A DNA stretch of 15,874 nucleotides from UMGS1124 sp045613165 (GCA_045613165.1 JAZLAK010000035.1:1-15874), one strand, 5' to 3'; positions 7,250-14,088 are shown, counted from the first letter of the stretch. Numbers and translations: made by a program. The notes: a model not told the origin generated them from the letters alone.

Positions 7250-8590
7250 TTAAGCACCAGCAGCTGCGTTAACAGTTACACTTATAGTATCAGTAACAGC
7301 ACCAGATTCAGCACTAGCAGTAATAGTTGCACTTCCAGCAGTTCCTGTAGCTTGTGGAGTTACAGTAACAGTTCTGTCATCAACTTTAGTAACAGTTGCT
7401 TTAGCACTAGAAGAAGTAAATGTTACTGTTGAGTTACTATAGAAAGGAGTTGCTTTAACGTGAAGTGTTATAGGATCTCCTCCAGTAGTTACTTCAGCAC
7501 TAGTTTCTACAAACTCTAAAGCAGTAGTTTTACTAGTTGGAGCTGCAGTAGCTAAGATAACTCCGTTAGCAAATAAGCTGTAGTTATACATTTTAACAAC
7601 GTTTAAGTAATATTGAATACTTCTGTTATTTGGATTGTAGAAGCTATCCATGAACATATCTTGACGTTTGATTCTGAACCAAGATTTATCGAAGATACCA
7701 CCTAAGATAGCAGATCCATCGAATACTTGAGTTCCGTCATCATCATAAGCGTTGAAGTTATCAACAGTTATAATGTTACCCATAAGAGTTGTTTTGTCCA
7801 TATTGAAAGCACTAGCTAGTACTTCAACGTCTAAGTAAGCTCTTATGTCGTTTCTAACTAGAAGAACTATATCTTCAGGATTAGACCAAGTAGTAATAGG
7901 TTTTCCAGCACCACCAACTTTAGCCCAAGCATTATATTGAGTAGAAGGTAGTTGGAAGTTTAAGTAAAGTTCTCTACATTTTTCAACGAAAGCTTTAGCA
8001 GTATCAGCAGTAGTTATAGCTGATAAATTGCTTATTATTTGAGCTTTGTTATCTTTGTAAGCGTCAGTTACGATTAATTTAGTGAATCTAAATTCATCAA
8101 TAAATGCTCCGTTATATAAAGCATTAGATAGTCCATCAATAAATGTTTCTAAGTCACCCCAAGAAACAAAAGCTTTTTTAAGTTGTTGTCTTGAGAAAGT
8201 AACAGGATATTGAACATCACTATTGATTGCCATATATTGTACTTTTACATCAGCTTCATATTTTACTAGTAATCCAGCAAAGTCATCAGCATTGTAAGTT
8301 CTTCCTTTAGCAGGATTTACATAAACTTCTTGACCAGCGTATCCTAGAGGGATTCTATCTCCTTCTAGAACAACAAGTGGATTTCTAAATGATTTAATTT
8401 CGAATTGAGTATAAACAATTCTATTTACTAAAGCGTTGCAGAATTCGTTATAAACTTCAGGAACGCTTAGTATAGGTTCTGCGAATTTTGAAATATCAGT
8501 AGCATCATCGATGATTGGTACATATTGATGATAGATTTCACTAGATATTTCTCTTATTCTGTTAAGACTAGTTACAAGTCCGTCATTCAT
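7250..8590 (-). CDS. Major capsid protein, gp8-like HK97 fold with BIG2 domain
   Basis: The 446-residue protein is nearly the same length as phi29 gp8 (448). Residues 1-350 have the expected capsid features: an N-terminal helix (LNRIREISSEIYHQYVPII), QFEIKSFRNPLVVLEGD, the VSWGDLETFIDGLSNALYNG segment and the YDDDGTQVFDG/WFRIKRQDMFMDSFYNP C-terminal core. Residues about 355-441 form a bacterial Ig-like group 2 (BIG2) domain (VTFTSSSAKATVTKVDDRTVTV, then GSATITASAESGAVTDTISVTV), as in phi29, where it sits on the head surface. ATG follows AAGGAGGAATGAAAA. Codon use is richer in GCA, GTT and ACA than in the neighbours, as expected of a strongly expressed gene. It lies between scaffold and tail genes. 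Confidence 0.94.
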   Translation of the reverse strand: MNDGLVTSLNRIREISSEIYHQYVPIIDDATDISKFAEPILSVPEVYNEFCNALVNRIVYTQFEIKSFRNPLVVLEGDRIPLGYAGQEVYVNPAKGRTYNADDFAGLLVKYEADVKVQYMAINSDVQYPVTFSRQQLKKAFVSWGDLETFIDGLSNALYNGAFIDEFRFTKLIVTDAYKDNKAQIISNLSAITTADTAKAFVEKCRELYLNFQLPSTQYNAWAKVGGAGKPITTWSNPEDIVLLVRNDIRAYLDVEVLASAFNMDKTTLMGNIITVDNFNAYDDDGTQVFDGSAILGGIFDKSWFRIKRQDMFMDSFYNPNNRSIQYYLNVVKMYNYSLFANGVILATAAPTSKTTALEFVETSAEVTTGGDPITLHVKATPFYSNSTVTFTSSSAKATVTKVDDRTVTVTPQATGTAGSATITASAESGAVTDTISVTVNAAAGA

Positions 8591-8603
8591 TTTTCATTCC
8601 TCC

Positions 8604-8924
8604 TTATTTTTTGAAATTGCCTTTAGAATCAAAGCAATCTCTTAAACTAGTAGATTTACGCTTTTCTTCGCCTTCATCTTCTTTTTTCTTTTCTACTTCT
8701 TTACCCATAGGAATAGATTGAAGAAGATTTCCGTTAGCTATTACTAGTTTTTCATTAGTGGTATTTAGTTTAGAGATTTCAGAATCTTTCTTTTTGATCT
8801 CATCTACTACGCTACTATTAATAGTTATGAGTTTTCCAATATCATCTGCGATTAAAGCTGAGCCCTCTTTTCCTACCTTTTCACTAATAGAATCAATAAT
8901 AGCTTGTAAGTCGTTATCTTGCAT
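8604..8924 (-). CDS. Probable scaffolding protein, gp7-like
   Basis: The 106-residue protein is small, highly charged and largely helical. Its middle (about 40-70: VDEIKKKDSEISKLNTTNEKLVI) is coiled-coil-like and its C-terminus is Lys/Glu-rich, ending TSLRDCFDSKGNFKK. phi29 scaffold gp7 is 98 residues, helical, dimeric, and lies directly before the capsid gene in transcription order, which matches position and size here. Weak sequence similarity is normal for scaffolds, so the call rests mostly on context. It is the first gene of the late operon; ATG follows AAAGGAGGTAAGATATT, about 20 bases from the late promoter. Confidence 0.75.
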   Translation of the reverse strand: MQDNDLQAIIDSISEKVGKEGSALIADDIGKLITINSSVVDEIKKKDSEISKLNTTNEKLVIANGNLLQSIPMGKEVEKKKEDEGEEKRKSTSLRDCFDSKGNFKK

Positions 8925-8941
8925 AATATCTTACCTCCTTT

Positions 8942-8969
8942 ATTATATCATATTTTAAAGATTTTTCAA
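8942..8969 (-). promoter_or_regulatory. Late promoter, TTGAAA-N16-TGATATAAT type, with second -10
   Basis: Read leftwards, -35 TTGAAA (8969-8964), 16-base spacer and -10 TATAAT (8947-8942) preceded by TG (extended -10). Transcription would start near 8935 and read scaffold and capsid. A second TGATATAAT (-10 at 8986-8981) lies 39 bases upstream without a convincing -35. The -35 lies in a small hairpin, AAGATT-GAAA-AATCTT (8973-8958), which could weaken read-through from the polymerase gene. phi29's late promoter A3 lacks a good -35 and needs p4; this one does not look activator-dependent. Confidence 0.8.
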
Positions 8970-9011
8970 TCTTCATTTATATTATATCATTTTCTTAAAA
9001 ATAAAAGAAGG

Positions 9012-10766
9012 TTACTTAATAGTAAAATCAGTATTTACCAAAAGTACCCCTCCTTTTACTTTTTTATAACCTAGTTTATGTTCTTTTTCTAGGTCATCAG
9101 CTTTAATGGAAAATCCTTCTTTGAAGTTTTCAAAATTAATGTATTTTCCAAGTTGTTTAGGTAGTCCTGCTATAGTAGCTTCTATACCTTCTTCTCCTTC
9201 TTCTATGTAACATTTTTGTCTTATAAACTTTCCTCTTTTTGGATATCCTTCTATTTTCCAAGCTCCTAGTCTATAGTCGTCTACATCAACAAACTTTTTA
9301 AGTTCATCATCAGGTAGTCTTATCATGTGAATTGAATCAGTATCTGAATATATGTAGTAGTCTATACCATATTTTTCGATAGAATAGTCTTTTATTGCTT
9401 GAGAGGTTGTTATTGTTTTCTTCCTAGCGTATGAAGTGATAAAAGACGCTATTGGAATATAAACAGGTTCTCTTTCTTCTAGTTCTCCCATTTCATAGTG
9501 TACTATTCCGTTTTCATAAAAAGGATATTTACTTCTTACATAGTTAGAAGTTCCAAATTTTCCATATAAGCTATTCATCATTAATTTAGCTATTAAATAT
9601 TTACTTTTATTACCTAGTTTTTTACTATTTATCTTTTGCTCTGTCCAAAAGTCTATATAGTTACTAAATATACCTTTTAAACTTTTAAACTTAAATCCAT
9701 AGTGATATGTTAAATCATGTACTCTATAATGTTTTAAGAAAAGTTCTAAATCTATATTAGTTAGCGTAAGTGTAACAATCTTTCCATTACTGCTTTTTAG
9801 ATATACGTTAGGCATAAATGAAAGATTATTTTTAAGTTGAATAGTTGGTATTTTACCCTCTCTTATATCAAAAGAACAACTTATAATCTGAACATATAAA
9901 GGATATAAGATGTCCTTTTTATATTTTCCTTTGTATTCTATAGGATTACCATATGGAAGGCGTTCATTTCTTTGAACACTAGGATATAAACTATTTACAT
10001 CAAGTACCATTAAATTTTCTAGTATCTCATCTTTGTGTACTTCATTAAGATATGTAAAACCACCTTTATATGAGTTTTTAATTGCATTGTGTACATCTGT
10101 TGGAAGTACTGGAAAAAGTGTTCTAAAGTCTTTTGTATTATCTTTAAAGTTATTTAGTGCACAGCTTCCGATTGTTAATCTATCAAGCCCTTCATCATAT
10201 AATATTTTAAGAGCCATTGCCATGACGGTTACATCATTTCTAATATAATCAACTTCATGAGAAGTTAGTTCGTGTCCTACCTCCCTATATTGGTCATAAT
10301 CAAGCTCTAATTTTCTAATAGGTAGATCAAAATCTTTTGCTATTTTATCAACACTAAAGTTAAGGAGTTTTAAAGAATCTTCAAAAGTTACTTTGTTCGT
10401 ATGATGTCCTGATACAGTAAAATAAACTACTATATTATAAAATTGTCCCATATCACTTATTAAAGTTGTAAAAGTTTTGTCTTTTATTTCTTCTTTAATT
10501 TTTGCAAGTGTAAAACCATTTTTAAATAACCAATCTATTATATATTGTCCATCAAACTTTAAATTATGGAAAAGCATTGTATAATTAGTTCTACCAGAGC
10601 AAAACTTCATAAAATCATCTATGTTAGTACCATAAATAAAGTTATTAGGATTTCCAATTTCACATATAGCCCAAGCCCAAACTCTAGCTTCACCATCTAT
10701 TTCATACCAACTAGGAGTAGAAGTTTCAAAGTCAGCAGTAAACTTCTTACTTTCTCTTTTATTCAT
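9012..10766 (-). CDS. Protein-primed family B DNA polymerase (phi29 gp2-like)
   Basis: The 584-residue protein (phi29: 575) copies the genome from terminal protein. All key motifs are visible. Exonuclease: ExoI ADFET (D12, E14), ExoII FHNLKFDG (N68, D72), ExoIII YIRNDV (Y174, D178). Linker: YKGGF (233-237). Polymerase: motif A LDVNSLYPS (D256), motif B AKLMMNSLYGKF (393-404), motif C SDTDS (D475, D477), and RLGAWKIEG near 499. It keeps the C-terminus GGVLLVNTDFTIK, close to phi29's. The stretches before and after motif B agree with the TPR1 and TPR2 insertions, so processive strand displacement is expected. ATG overlaps the terminal-protein gene by 8 bases and has no good Shine-Dalgarno (TTTTAAAAGACT), so translation is probably coupled. 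Confidence 0.98.
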   Translation of the reverse strand: MNKRESKKFTADFETSTPSWYEIDGEARVWAWAICEIGNPNNFIYGTNIDDFMKFCSGRTNYTMLFHNLKFDGQYIIDWLFKNGFTLAKIKEEIKDKTFTTLISDMGQFYNIVVYFTVSGHHTNKVTFEDSLKLLNFSVDKIAKDFDLPIRKLELDYDQYREVGHELTSHEVDYIRNDVTVMAMALKILYDEGLDRLTIGSCALNNFKDNTKDFRTLFPVLPTDVHNAIKNSYKGGFTYLNEVHKDEILENLMVLDVNSLYPSVQRNERLPYGNPIEYKGKYKKDILYPLYVQIISCSFDIREGKIPTIQLKNNLSFMPNVYLKSSNGKIVTLTLTNIDLELFLKHYRVHDLTYHYGFKFKSLKGIFSNYIDFWTEQKINSKKLGNKSKYLIAKLMMNSLYGKFGTSNYVRSKYPFYENGIVHYEMGELEEREPVYIPIASFITSYARKKTITTSQAIKDYSIEKYGIDYYIYSDTDSIHMIRLPDDELKKFVDVDDYRLGAWKIEGYPKRGKFIRQKCYIEEGEEGIEATIAGLPKQLGKYINFENFKEGFSIKADDLEKEHKLGYKKVKGGVLLVNTDFTIK

Positions 10767-11550
10767 AGTCTTTTAAAATAATGTTAAGATTTGAATAGAA
10801 GTTAGTTATAACATCTTGAATATCACTTTCAGTTTCTTCATCAACATTACCTTTGTTTCTTACTACATCTTTATAAAGTTCTTGAATAGCTTTGATTGAC
10901 TTTTCATTTCTATAAAGTTTAGTAAAATTAGATGGACTAAGTTTTTTTATTCTTTCTACTATAATCATACGTTTGTCATCATCAATATTTCCGTAATATG
11001 AAAGTTTTTCTATCATATCTACCCAATTTTCTTTATATTGATTTTCCATATCATAAGATGATAACAAATCATTAATATTGCTTTGTAGTCTTTGAAGCTC
11101 TTTCTTAGAAAGTTTAGAAATATCTTTTTGTAAACTTTCTCTTTGAGCTTTTAAGTTAAGAAAAGCTTCATCATATTCGTGAGGAGTATTTTGAGGAATA
11201 CCAAAAACTTTTATAGGAGTACTTTGAAAAGATTTAATGTCCCTAGTTACTTTTGCTTTTGCTATTCTTAGGTTTCTTTTTAATAATTCGCTTTGATATT
11301 TACTCATTTCTACTCCAGAAGAAAATCTAACTGTTTGCTCCATACCTCTTTCACTATATTTCTTTAGATCTCTTAACATTTTATTTAATTCTCTTCTATT
11401 TTTAACGGATTCTTTTATTGCAGCAACACTAGTCTTTTCAGGAAGATATAATTCTTCCTCTACTTTTTCTAGTCTTGCTATTTTTGCATTAAAGTTTCTA
11501 ACTATATTATTTATGCTAGTATTAAGCTGTTTTGTATATCTAATAGCCAT
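10759..11550 (-). CDS. Genome terminal protein (protein primer, phi29 gp3-like)
   Basis: The 263-residue protein is nearly the length of phi29 gp3 (266) and lies directly before the polymerase gene, as gene 3 precedes gene 2 in phi29. It would bind the polymerase, supply a hydroxyl for the first nucleotide and stay linked to both 5' ends. It is helical and basic in the N-terminal third. A segment of about 37-75 (LPEKTSVAAIKESVKNRREL, LRDLKKYSERGMEQ) resembles terminal proteins of other small Firmicutes podoviruses as I remember them. A middle coiled coil (132-160) and an acidic C-terminal part follow. The priming residue cannot be placed by eye; serines in the last third are candidates, including S242. 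Start ATG follows AGAGAGGTAACAAT. Confidence 0.88.
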   Translation of the reverse strand: MAIRYTKQLNTSINNIVRNFNAKIARLEKVEEELYLPEKTSVAAIKESVKNRRELNKMLRDLKKYSERGMEQTVRFSSGVEMSKYQSELLKRNLRIAKAKVTRDIKSFQSTPIKVFGIPQNTPHEYDEAFLNLKAQRESLQKDISKLSKKELQRLQSNINDLLSSYDMENQYKENWVDMIEKLSYYGNIDDDKRMIIVERIKKLSPSNFTKLYRNEKSIKAIQELYKDVVRNKGNVDEETESDIQDVITNFYSNLNIILKDYE

Positions 11551-11554
11551 ATTG

Positions 11555-11854
11555 TTACCTCTCTTCTAGTTTTAATTTAAAACTATAATCACTTAATCTT
11601 TTATTATTATAATATACCAAAAACCCTCTTTTTTCAATTTGTTTGTATCGATTTAGAAGTACTAAATCTCTTATATCTACCTTACATTTTAATTTATTAT
11701 TTATTTTGTTTTGTTCAAAACATATAATACTTTCTAAATTAGTCTTAAATGAATTTAGATAAAATAAAGATGAAAAAACAAATATAAAGTTATCTATTGA
11801 GTATTCATATTCACTCTCTTCCAAATTATAATATATTCCTCTTTCGCTTTTCAT
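11555..11854 (-). CDS. Conserved small phage protein of unknown function (YYNLEES type)
   Basis: The 99-residue protein begins MKSERGIYYNLEESEYEYSI and contains FVFSSLFYLNSF (29-40), a basic central part and IEKRGFLVYYNNKRLSDYSF near the C-terminus. I recall small proteins with this YYNLEES...FSS.FYL...KIEKRGF pattern in many Firmicutes phages, without known function; this memory was not checked. The alternating hydrophobic pattern suggests a mixed alpha/beta fold with no membrane segment. It lies four bases before the terminal-protein gene in the early operon, and TAAGGA upstream of ATG overlaps the end of the previous gene. A role linked to replication is possible from position only. Confidence 0.8.
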   Translation of the reverse strand: MKSERGIYYNLEESEYEYSIDNFIFVFSSLFYLNSFKTNLESIICFEQNKINNKLKCKVDIRDLVLLNRYKQIEKRGFLVYYNNKRLSDYSFKLKLEER

Positions 11855-11866
11855 CTTCTTAATTCC

Positions 11867-12229
11867 TTAATCTTGGAAATATCCTTTTATATAAGGTCTA
11901 TTGTTAGTTTCATCTCCATAGAAAGCAACAATATTTTCCTTTTCTGCAGTTCTACCATATAAGTGTTTACCTTTTCCATCTTTGTTTTTAGTTTCCCATA
12001 AAACACAGATTTCTTCCATTTTACCATTTTCTAGTTTCTTACAAATAGTAATATCAGGTTGCTTTTCATTTACTTTTTCTTTTTTGTAGAATCCCCATAT
12101 TTCGGTATCTCCACACTCACTAGTAGTTTTTCCCTTTAAATATTCTCCATTTTTTCCATCTTGTTTCCATAAAGCAAAAGCTTCTTCTAAATTAAATTCT
12201 TTTGTTTCGTTATTTTCTTTTTTTCTCAT
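11867..12229 (-). CDS. Early protein of unknown function with internal duplication
   Basis: The 120-residue soluble protein has two similar halves. Half one (19-61): ALWKQ, GKNGEYLKGKT, EIWGFYKKEK, QPDIT. Half two (77-115): VLWETKNKDGKGKHLYGRT, NIVAFYGDE, RPYIK. The shared pattern is LW-x-G-x-YL-x-G-(K/R)T-x-I-x-FY-x-P-x-I, which suggests two small beta-sheet units, perhaps one closed domain. I do not recognise the family. Single-strand DNA binding would fill a gap in the replication set, since no p5 homologue is seen, but nothing in the sequence proves it. ATG follows AAGAAGGAGAGTAAT, overlapping the stop of the preceding gene. Confidence 0.8.
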   Translation of the reverse strand: MRKKENNETKEFNLEEAFALWKQDGKNGEYLKGKTTSECGDTEIWGFYKKEKVNEKQPDITICKKLENGKMEEICVLWETKNKDGKGKHLYGRTAEKENIVAFYGDETNNRPYIKGYFQD

Positions 12230-12230
12230 A

Positions 12231-12419
12231 TTACTCTCCTTCTTTCTTGTTTTCAGTATTCATACCGAAAATCATAGCTTCAATAGCATTTCTTATTTGA
12301 CTTGCTGCGACTTTTTCATTTTGTGTAGAATTATTAAACTCTTTTTCGCTTATTTGTTTAATACCAACAAATACTTTGTCTTTTTCTTTTTCTTTTACTT
12401 GAACTACTATTTTGAGCAT
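12231..12419 (-). CDS. Small charged early protein, unknown function
   Basis: I choose the ATG at 12419 because AAAGGAGGAGAAA lies directly before it; the frame is open 11 codons further upstream without such a site. The 62-residue product starts MLKIVVQVKEKEKDKVFVGI, likely two beta-strands, followed by a helix NEKVAASQIRNAIEAMIFGM and a charged tail NTENKKEGE. No known motif, membrane segment or metal site is visible. It lies between the zinc-ribbon gene (55 bases away) and the duplicated 120-residue protein (one base apart), so it is part of the early operon. Confidence 0.75.
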   Translation of the reverse strand: MLKIVVQVKEKEKDKVFVGIKQISEKEFNNSTQNEKVAASQIRNAIEAMIFGMNTENKKEGE

Positions 12420-12474
12420 TTTCTCCTCCTTTCTACTGACCATAATCAGCATTAGAAAACTTATATAAAGTTTC

Positions 12475-12684
12475 CTATTGCAAATTATATCTTTTTAATT
12501 TGTTTATTGATTTCTTTAATTCATTTATAAACTCTACCTTTTTATTCTTATAAATAAAGTAGCCACAGCCAGTACATATAAGTTTTTCAGCTCTTCCTAA
12601 GTTCATAGTGTGTCCACAGTGTGTACATTTTGTCTTAGAAGCAGTATAAAGTTCAAGTGCTTTTCTACTAACATCATGTTTCAT
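12475..12684 (-). CDS. Small zinc-ribbon protein
   Basis: The 69-residue protein carries a four-cysteine zinc ribbon: C20-x2-C23 (CTHCGHTMNLG) and C37-x2-C40 (CTGCGYFIY), with both CxxCG knuckles typical of ribbons that bind nucleic acid or protein. A basic helix follows (FINELKKSINKLKRYN). The first 18 residues look helical (RKALELYTASKTK). It could be a transcription or replication helper; the target is unknown. Its ATG overlaps the stop of the preceding small membrane protein gene (ATGA), with AAAAGGTAAGAA upstream. Metal binding is well supported by the motif, the role is not. Confidence 0.85.
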   Translation of the reverse strand: MKHDVSRKALELYTASKTKCTHCGHTMNLGRAEKLICTGCGYFIYKNKKVEFINELKKSINKLKRYNLQ

Positions 12685-12806
12685 TTCTTACCTTTTCTCT
12701 TTTTCTTCTCTTCAAAGTCTTCATTTGCAATCACACAGAAAGCATAAGTAAATAGTAAACATAAAGCCATTAATATTATACCTACTATAATCTCTACTAT
12801 TTTCAT
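12681..12806 (-). CDS. Small single-pass membrane protein (41 aa)
   Basis: ATG at 12806 follows AGGTAGGTGATTAAATC, and the gene ends with a TGA overlapping the zinc-ribbon ATG. The product has a membrane segment IIVGIILMALCLLFTYAFCV (6-25), then a very charged tail (NEDFEEKKKRKGKK). The tail is probably cytoplasmic. phi29 early region also makes small membrane proteins (for example p16.7 and p1) that tie replication to the membrane; a like role is only a guess. Open frame, good ribosome site and tight packing support a real gene. Confidence 0.72.
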   Translation of the reverse strand: MKIVEIIVGIILMALCLLFTYAFCVIANEDFEEKKKRKGKK

Positions 12807-12823
12807 GATTTAATCACCTACCT

Positions 12824-13030
12824 TTATTTTACTAATTTTTTACTTTCTTGTTCTTCTCTATCCTTTTCTACTAGTCTTACAATTCTATCAAAATTTTCTT
12901 CACTAGAACATACTTTAAATATAAAATACATTATTTTAAGTCTTGTCCACTCTTTATTTTTGTCTTTATAATTTCTTCTATAAAGCCACCATATTAAATC
13001 TTCTGTTACTTCATCAAAATCATTATTCAT
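12824..13030 (-). CDS. Small early protein, unknown function
   Basis: The frame is open from 13042, but the ribosome site AAGGTGGTGAT fits the ATG at 13030 (68 residues) best; the ATG at 13036 is the alternative. The product begins MNNDFDEVTEDLIWWLYRRN, has KEWTRLKIMYFIFKVCSSEENFDRIVRLV and ends in a charged tail (EKDREEQESKKLVK). It looks like three helices with aromatic residues, a compact helical protein rather than a membrane protein. The start overlaps the end of the preceding gene by 8 bases. I do not recognise a family. Confidence 0.75.
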   Translation of the reverse strand: MNNDFDEVTEDLIWWLYRRNYKDKNKEWTRLKIMYFIFKVCSSEENFDRIVRLVEKDREEQESKKLVK

Positions 13031-13181
13031 TATCATCACCACCTTGTAATATATTTAATAAATCATTACATTCTTCAAAATAATCTTCTGTTCTCATTTC
13101 TACCCAACCAATTCCATTGTCTGCTTCTTCACAAGGTTTTTTATCATTCCACATAGATGTTCTACTTATTTCAAATTCCAT
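13023..13181 (-). CDS. Small early protein (52 aa) starting MEFEISRTS
   Basis: The ATG is at 13181, three bases after the stop of the preceding gene. The 52-residue product has FEISRTSMWNDKKPCEEA (3-20), then GWVEMRTEDYFEECNDLLNIL. I faintly recall small phage proteins with an ISRTS-x-W...KPCEEA pattern, but cannot confirm it. The fold is likely a beta-strand pair plus a helix. The 3' end overlaps the next gene's start. The region before the ATG carries one copy of the 21-base repeat described at 13182-13202. Confidence 0.7.
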   Translation of the reverse strand: MEFEISRTSMWNDKKPCEEADNGIGWVEMRTEDYFEECNDLLNILQGGDDNE

Positions 13182-13202
13182 AATCTAATTCACTTCACTT
13201 TC
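13182..13202. repeat. 21-base direct repeat, copy 1
   Basis: Identical to 13374-13394 (on the plus strand it starts AATCTAATTCACTTC). Read leftwards it ends directly before the ATG of the 52-residue gene, after encoding the last residues and stop (ESEVN-stop) of the 62-residue gene. Both copies sit directly before start codons, so the repeat probably carries a shared translation start signal (AAGTGAAGTGA). Confidence 0.85.
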
Positions 13203-13373
13203 AAAATCTTCATCTTCAATTTTTTCTAAAACAATATCAATATAATTTCCTATATTATCCACAATTTCGTACATCACTATTTCTTTTGCTTCACTTTGAC
13301 TATTTGCTTCTACTTCTTCATCAAGAAATATTCCAAAACTGCATATAATATCATCAACTCTATATTTTTTCAC
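13185..13373 (-). CDS. Small acidic early protein, perhaps DpnD/PcfM-like
   Basis: The 62-residue product starts at a GTG (13373); no ATG is available nearby. Sequence: MKKYRVDDIICSFGIFLDEE, then VEANSQSEAKEIVMYEIVDN and an acidic end. The pattern of a short strand, VEA-x-S-x-x-EA-x-EIV helix and a final strand is like the small DpnD/PcfM-type proteins found on phages and plasmids, judged by eye only. No catalytic residues are seen. Its start is preceded by one copy of the 21-base repeat instead of a standard AGGAGG. It lies 11 bases from the stop of the coiled-coil gene when measured across the repeat. Confidence 0.7.
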   Translation of the reverse strand: MKKYRVDDIICSFGIFLDEEVEANSQSEAKEIVMYEIVDNIGNYIDIVLEKIEDEDFESEVN

Positions 13374-13394
13374 AATCTAATTCACTTCACTTTC
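13374..13394. repeat. 21-base direct repeat, copy 2
   Basis: Identical to 13182-13202. Here it lies between the stop of the coiled-coil gene and the GTG start of the 62-residue gene. In this copy it is mostly non-coding, in copy 1 most of it codes for the C-terminus of the 62-residue protein. Confidence 0.85.
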
Positions 13395-13678
13395 TATTTC
13401 TTGCCTTTCAATTTTTTATTTTCTATTTGTAGTTCCTTCTTGTCTTTAATTAAATCATTTTTAATTAAGTACATTTCTTCTATTCTCTTTTCTAAATATT
13501 TTATTTGTCTTATCTTGTTGTCTTTATCTAGTTGTAGTTGTAAATTATCGTTTTGAATCTTGAGGTCTTCTATAAAATCTTCTAAACTTTCAATTTGTTT
13601 CTTTTGTTTTTTAACTAAACTATTTAGTTCTACTACCTTAATCCCCTTCTTAAATAACTTTTTAAAATTAATCTTCAT
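13394..13678 (-). CDS. Coiled-coil early protein
   Basis: The 94-residue protein is a nearly continuous coiled coil from about 20 to 90 (for example VVELNSLVKKQKKQIESLED and KELQIENKKLKGKK), after a basic start MKINFKKLFKKGIK that could be an amphipathic membrane anchor. phi29 p1 and p16.7 are early proteins with coiled coils that form assemblies at the membrane; a similar role here is inference. ATG follows AAAGGAGTAACTA. The start overlaps by 11 bases the preceding small membrane protein gene, which suggests coupled production and perhaps a complex. Confidence 0.78.
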   Translation of the reverse strand: MKINFKKLFKKGIKVVELNSLVKKQKKQIESLEDFIEDLKIQNDNLQLQLDKDNKIRQIKYLEKRIEEMYLIKNDLIKDKKELQIENKKLKGKK

Positions 13679-13823
13679 TAGTTACTCCTTTTATTTTAAT
13701 TATAATTAATATCATAATTAAGCTAATAAGTTTACTAGCAACAAAAGCTAATAAATTAGAACAATCACTTATAAATATTAATAAAGCTATTACTATAAGT
13801 GTGTTCAATATTAAGTTTTTCAT
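13668..13823 (-). CDS. Small membrane protein with two hydrophobic segments (51 aa)
   Basis: ATG at 13823 follows AAAAAGGAGAAAATAA. The product has hydrophobic segments NLILNTLIVIALLIFI (3-18) and LLAFVASKLISLIMILIII (24-42), with a Ser/Asp/Cys turn between them, and ends IKGVTNED. Its final 11 bases overlap the coiled-coil gene. It may be a small membrane partner of that protein. No known family is recognised. Support is the strong ribosome site, exact packing and clear membrane pattern. Confidence 0.72.
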   Translation of the reverse strand: MKNLILNTLIVIALLIFISDCSNLLAFVASKLISLIMILIIIKIKGVTNED

Positions 13824-13904
13824 TTATTTTCTCCTTTTTCCTTTACATTTACTTTGTTTCTTTGTATTATGTTTTTCAATATATTTAACTATACTTGCAT
13901 TCAT
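13824..13904 (-). CDS. Very short basic peptide gene (26 aa)
   Basis: ATG at 13904 follows a strong site (TTGGAGGATTGATAAA). The product starts MNASIVKYIEKHN and ends in Lys/Arg (KCKGKRRK); the stop directly abuts the ATG of the next gene, and its end encodes that gene's ribosome site. It may be a real basic peptide or only a coupling leader. Length makes this uncertain. Confidence 0.5.
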   Translation of the reverse strand: MNASIVKYIEKHNTKKQSKCKGKRRK

Positions 13905-13908
13905 TTTA

Positions 13909-14055
13909 TCAATCCTCCAAATTACTCATGCTTATGATCATAAGTTTTTTACTATATCTTAATTTCATTACTCTTTTTCTAAAAAAGTAATATGAATCAA
14001 AATGTTCTGTCCACTCTTTGTTGTTCTCTGTGTTTAGAATTTCAATATAATACAT
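13909..14055 (-). CDS. First early gene, 48-residue protein of unknown function
   Basis: ATG at 14055 follows a perfect AAAGGAGGTCTA, about 30 bases from the early promoter start site, so it should be the first and most strongly translated early gene. The product (MYYIEILNTENNKEWTEHFD, then YYFFRKRVMKLRYSKKLMII) has an N-terminal strand, an aromatic and basic centre and a short tail. The basic centre could bind nucleic acid; a regulator or host-takeover function is possible from position, but no domain is recognised. Confidence 0.72.
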   Translation of the reverse strand: MYYIEILNTENNKEWTEHFDSYYFFRKRVMKLRYSKKLMIISMSNLED

Positions 14056-14088
14056 TAGACCTCCTTTATCTCTTTAACTTACAATCTC

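Noticed and set aside
12420..12452. 11-codon upstream extension of the small charged early protein
   Set aside because: The strong AAAGGAGGAGAAA site lies inside this extension, directly before the ATG at 12419.
13296..13556. 86-residue plus-strand frame opposite the coiled-coil gene
   Set aside because: It is the complement of Lys/Glu/Ile-rich coiled-coil codons, which yields a Phe/Ser/Leu-rich pseudo-membrane protein; no promoter or ribosome site.
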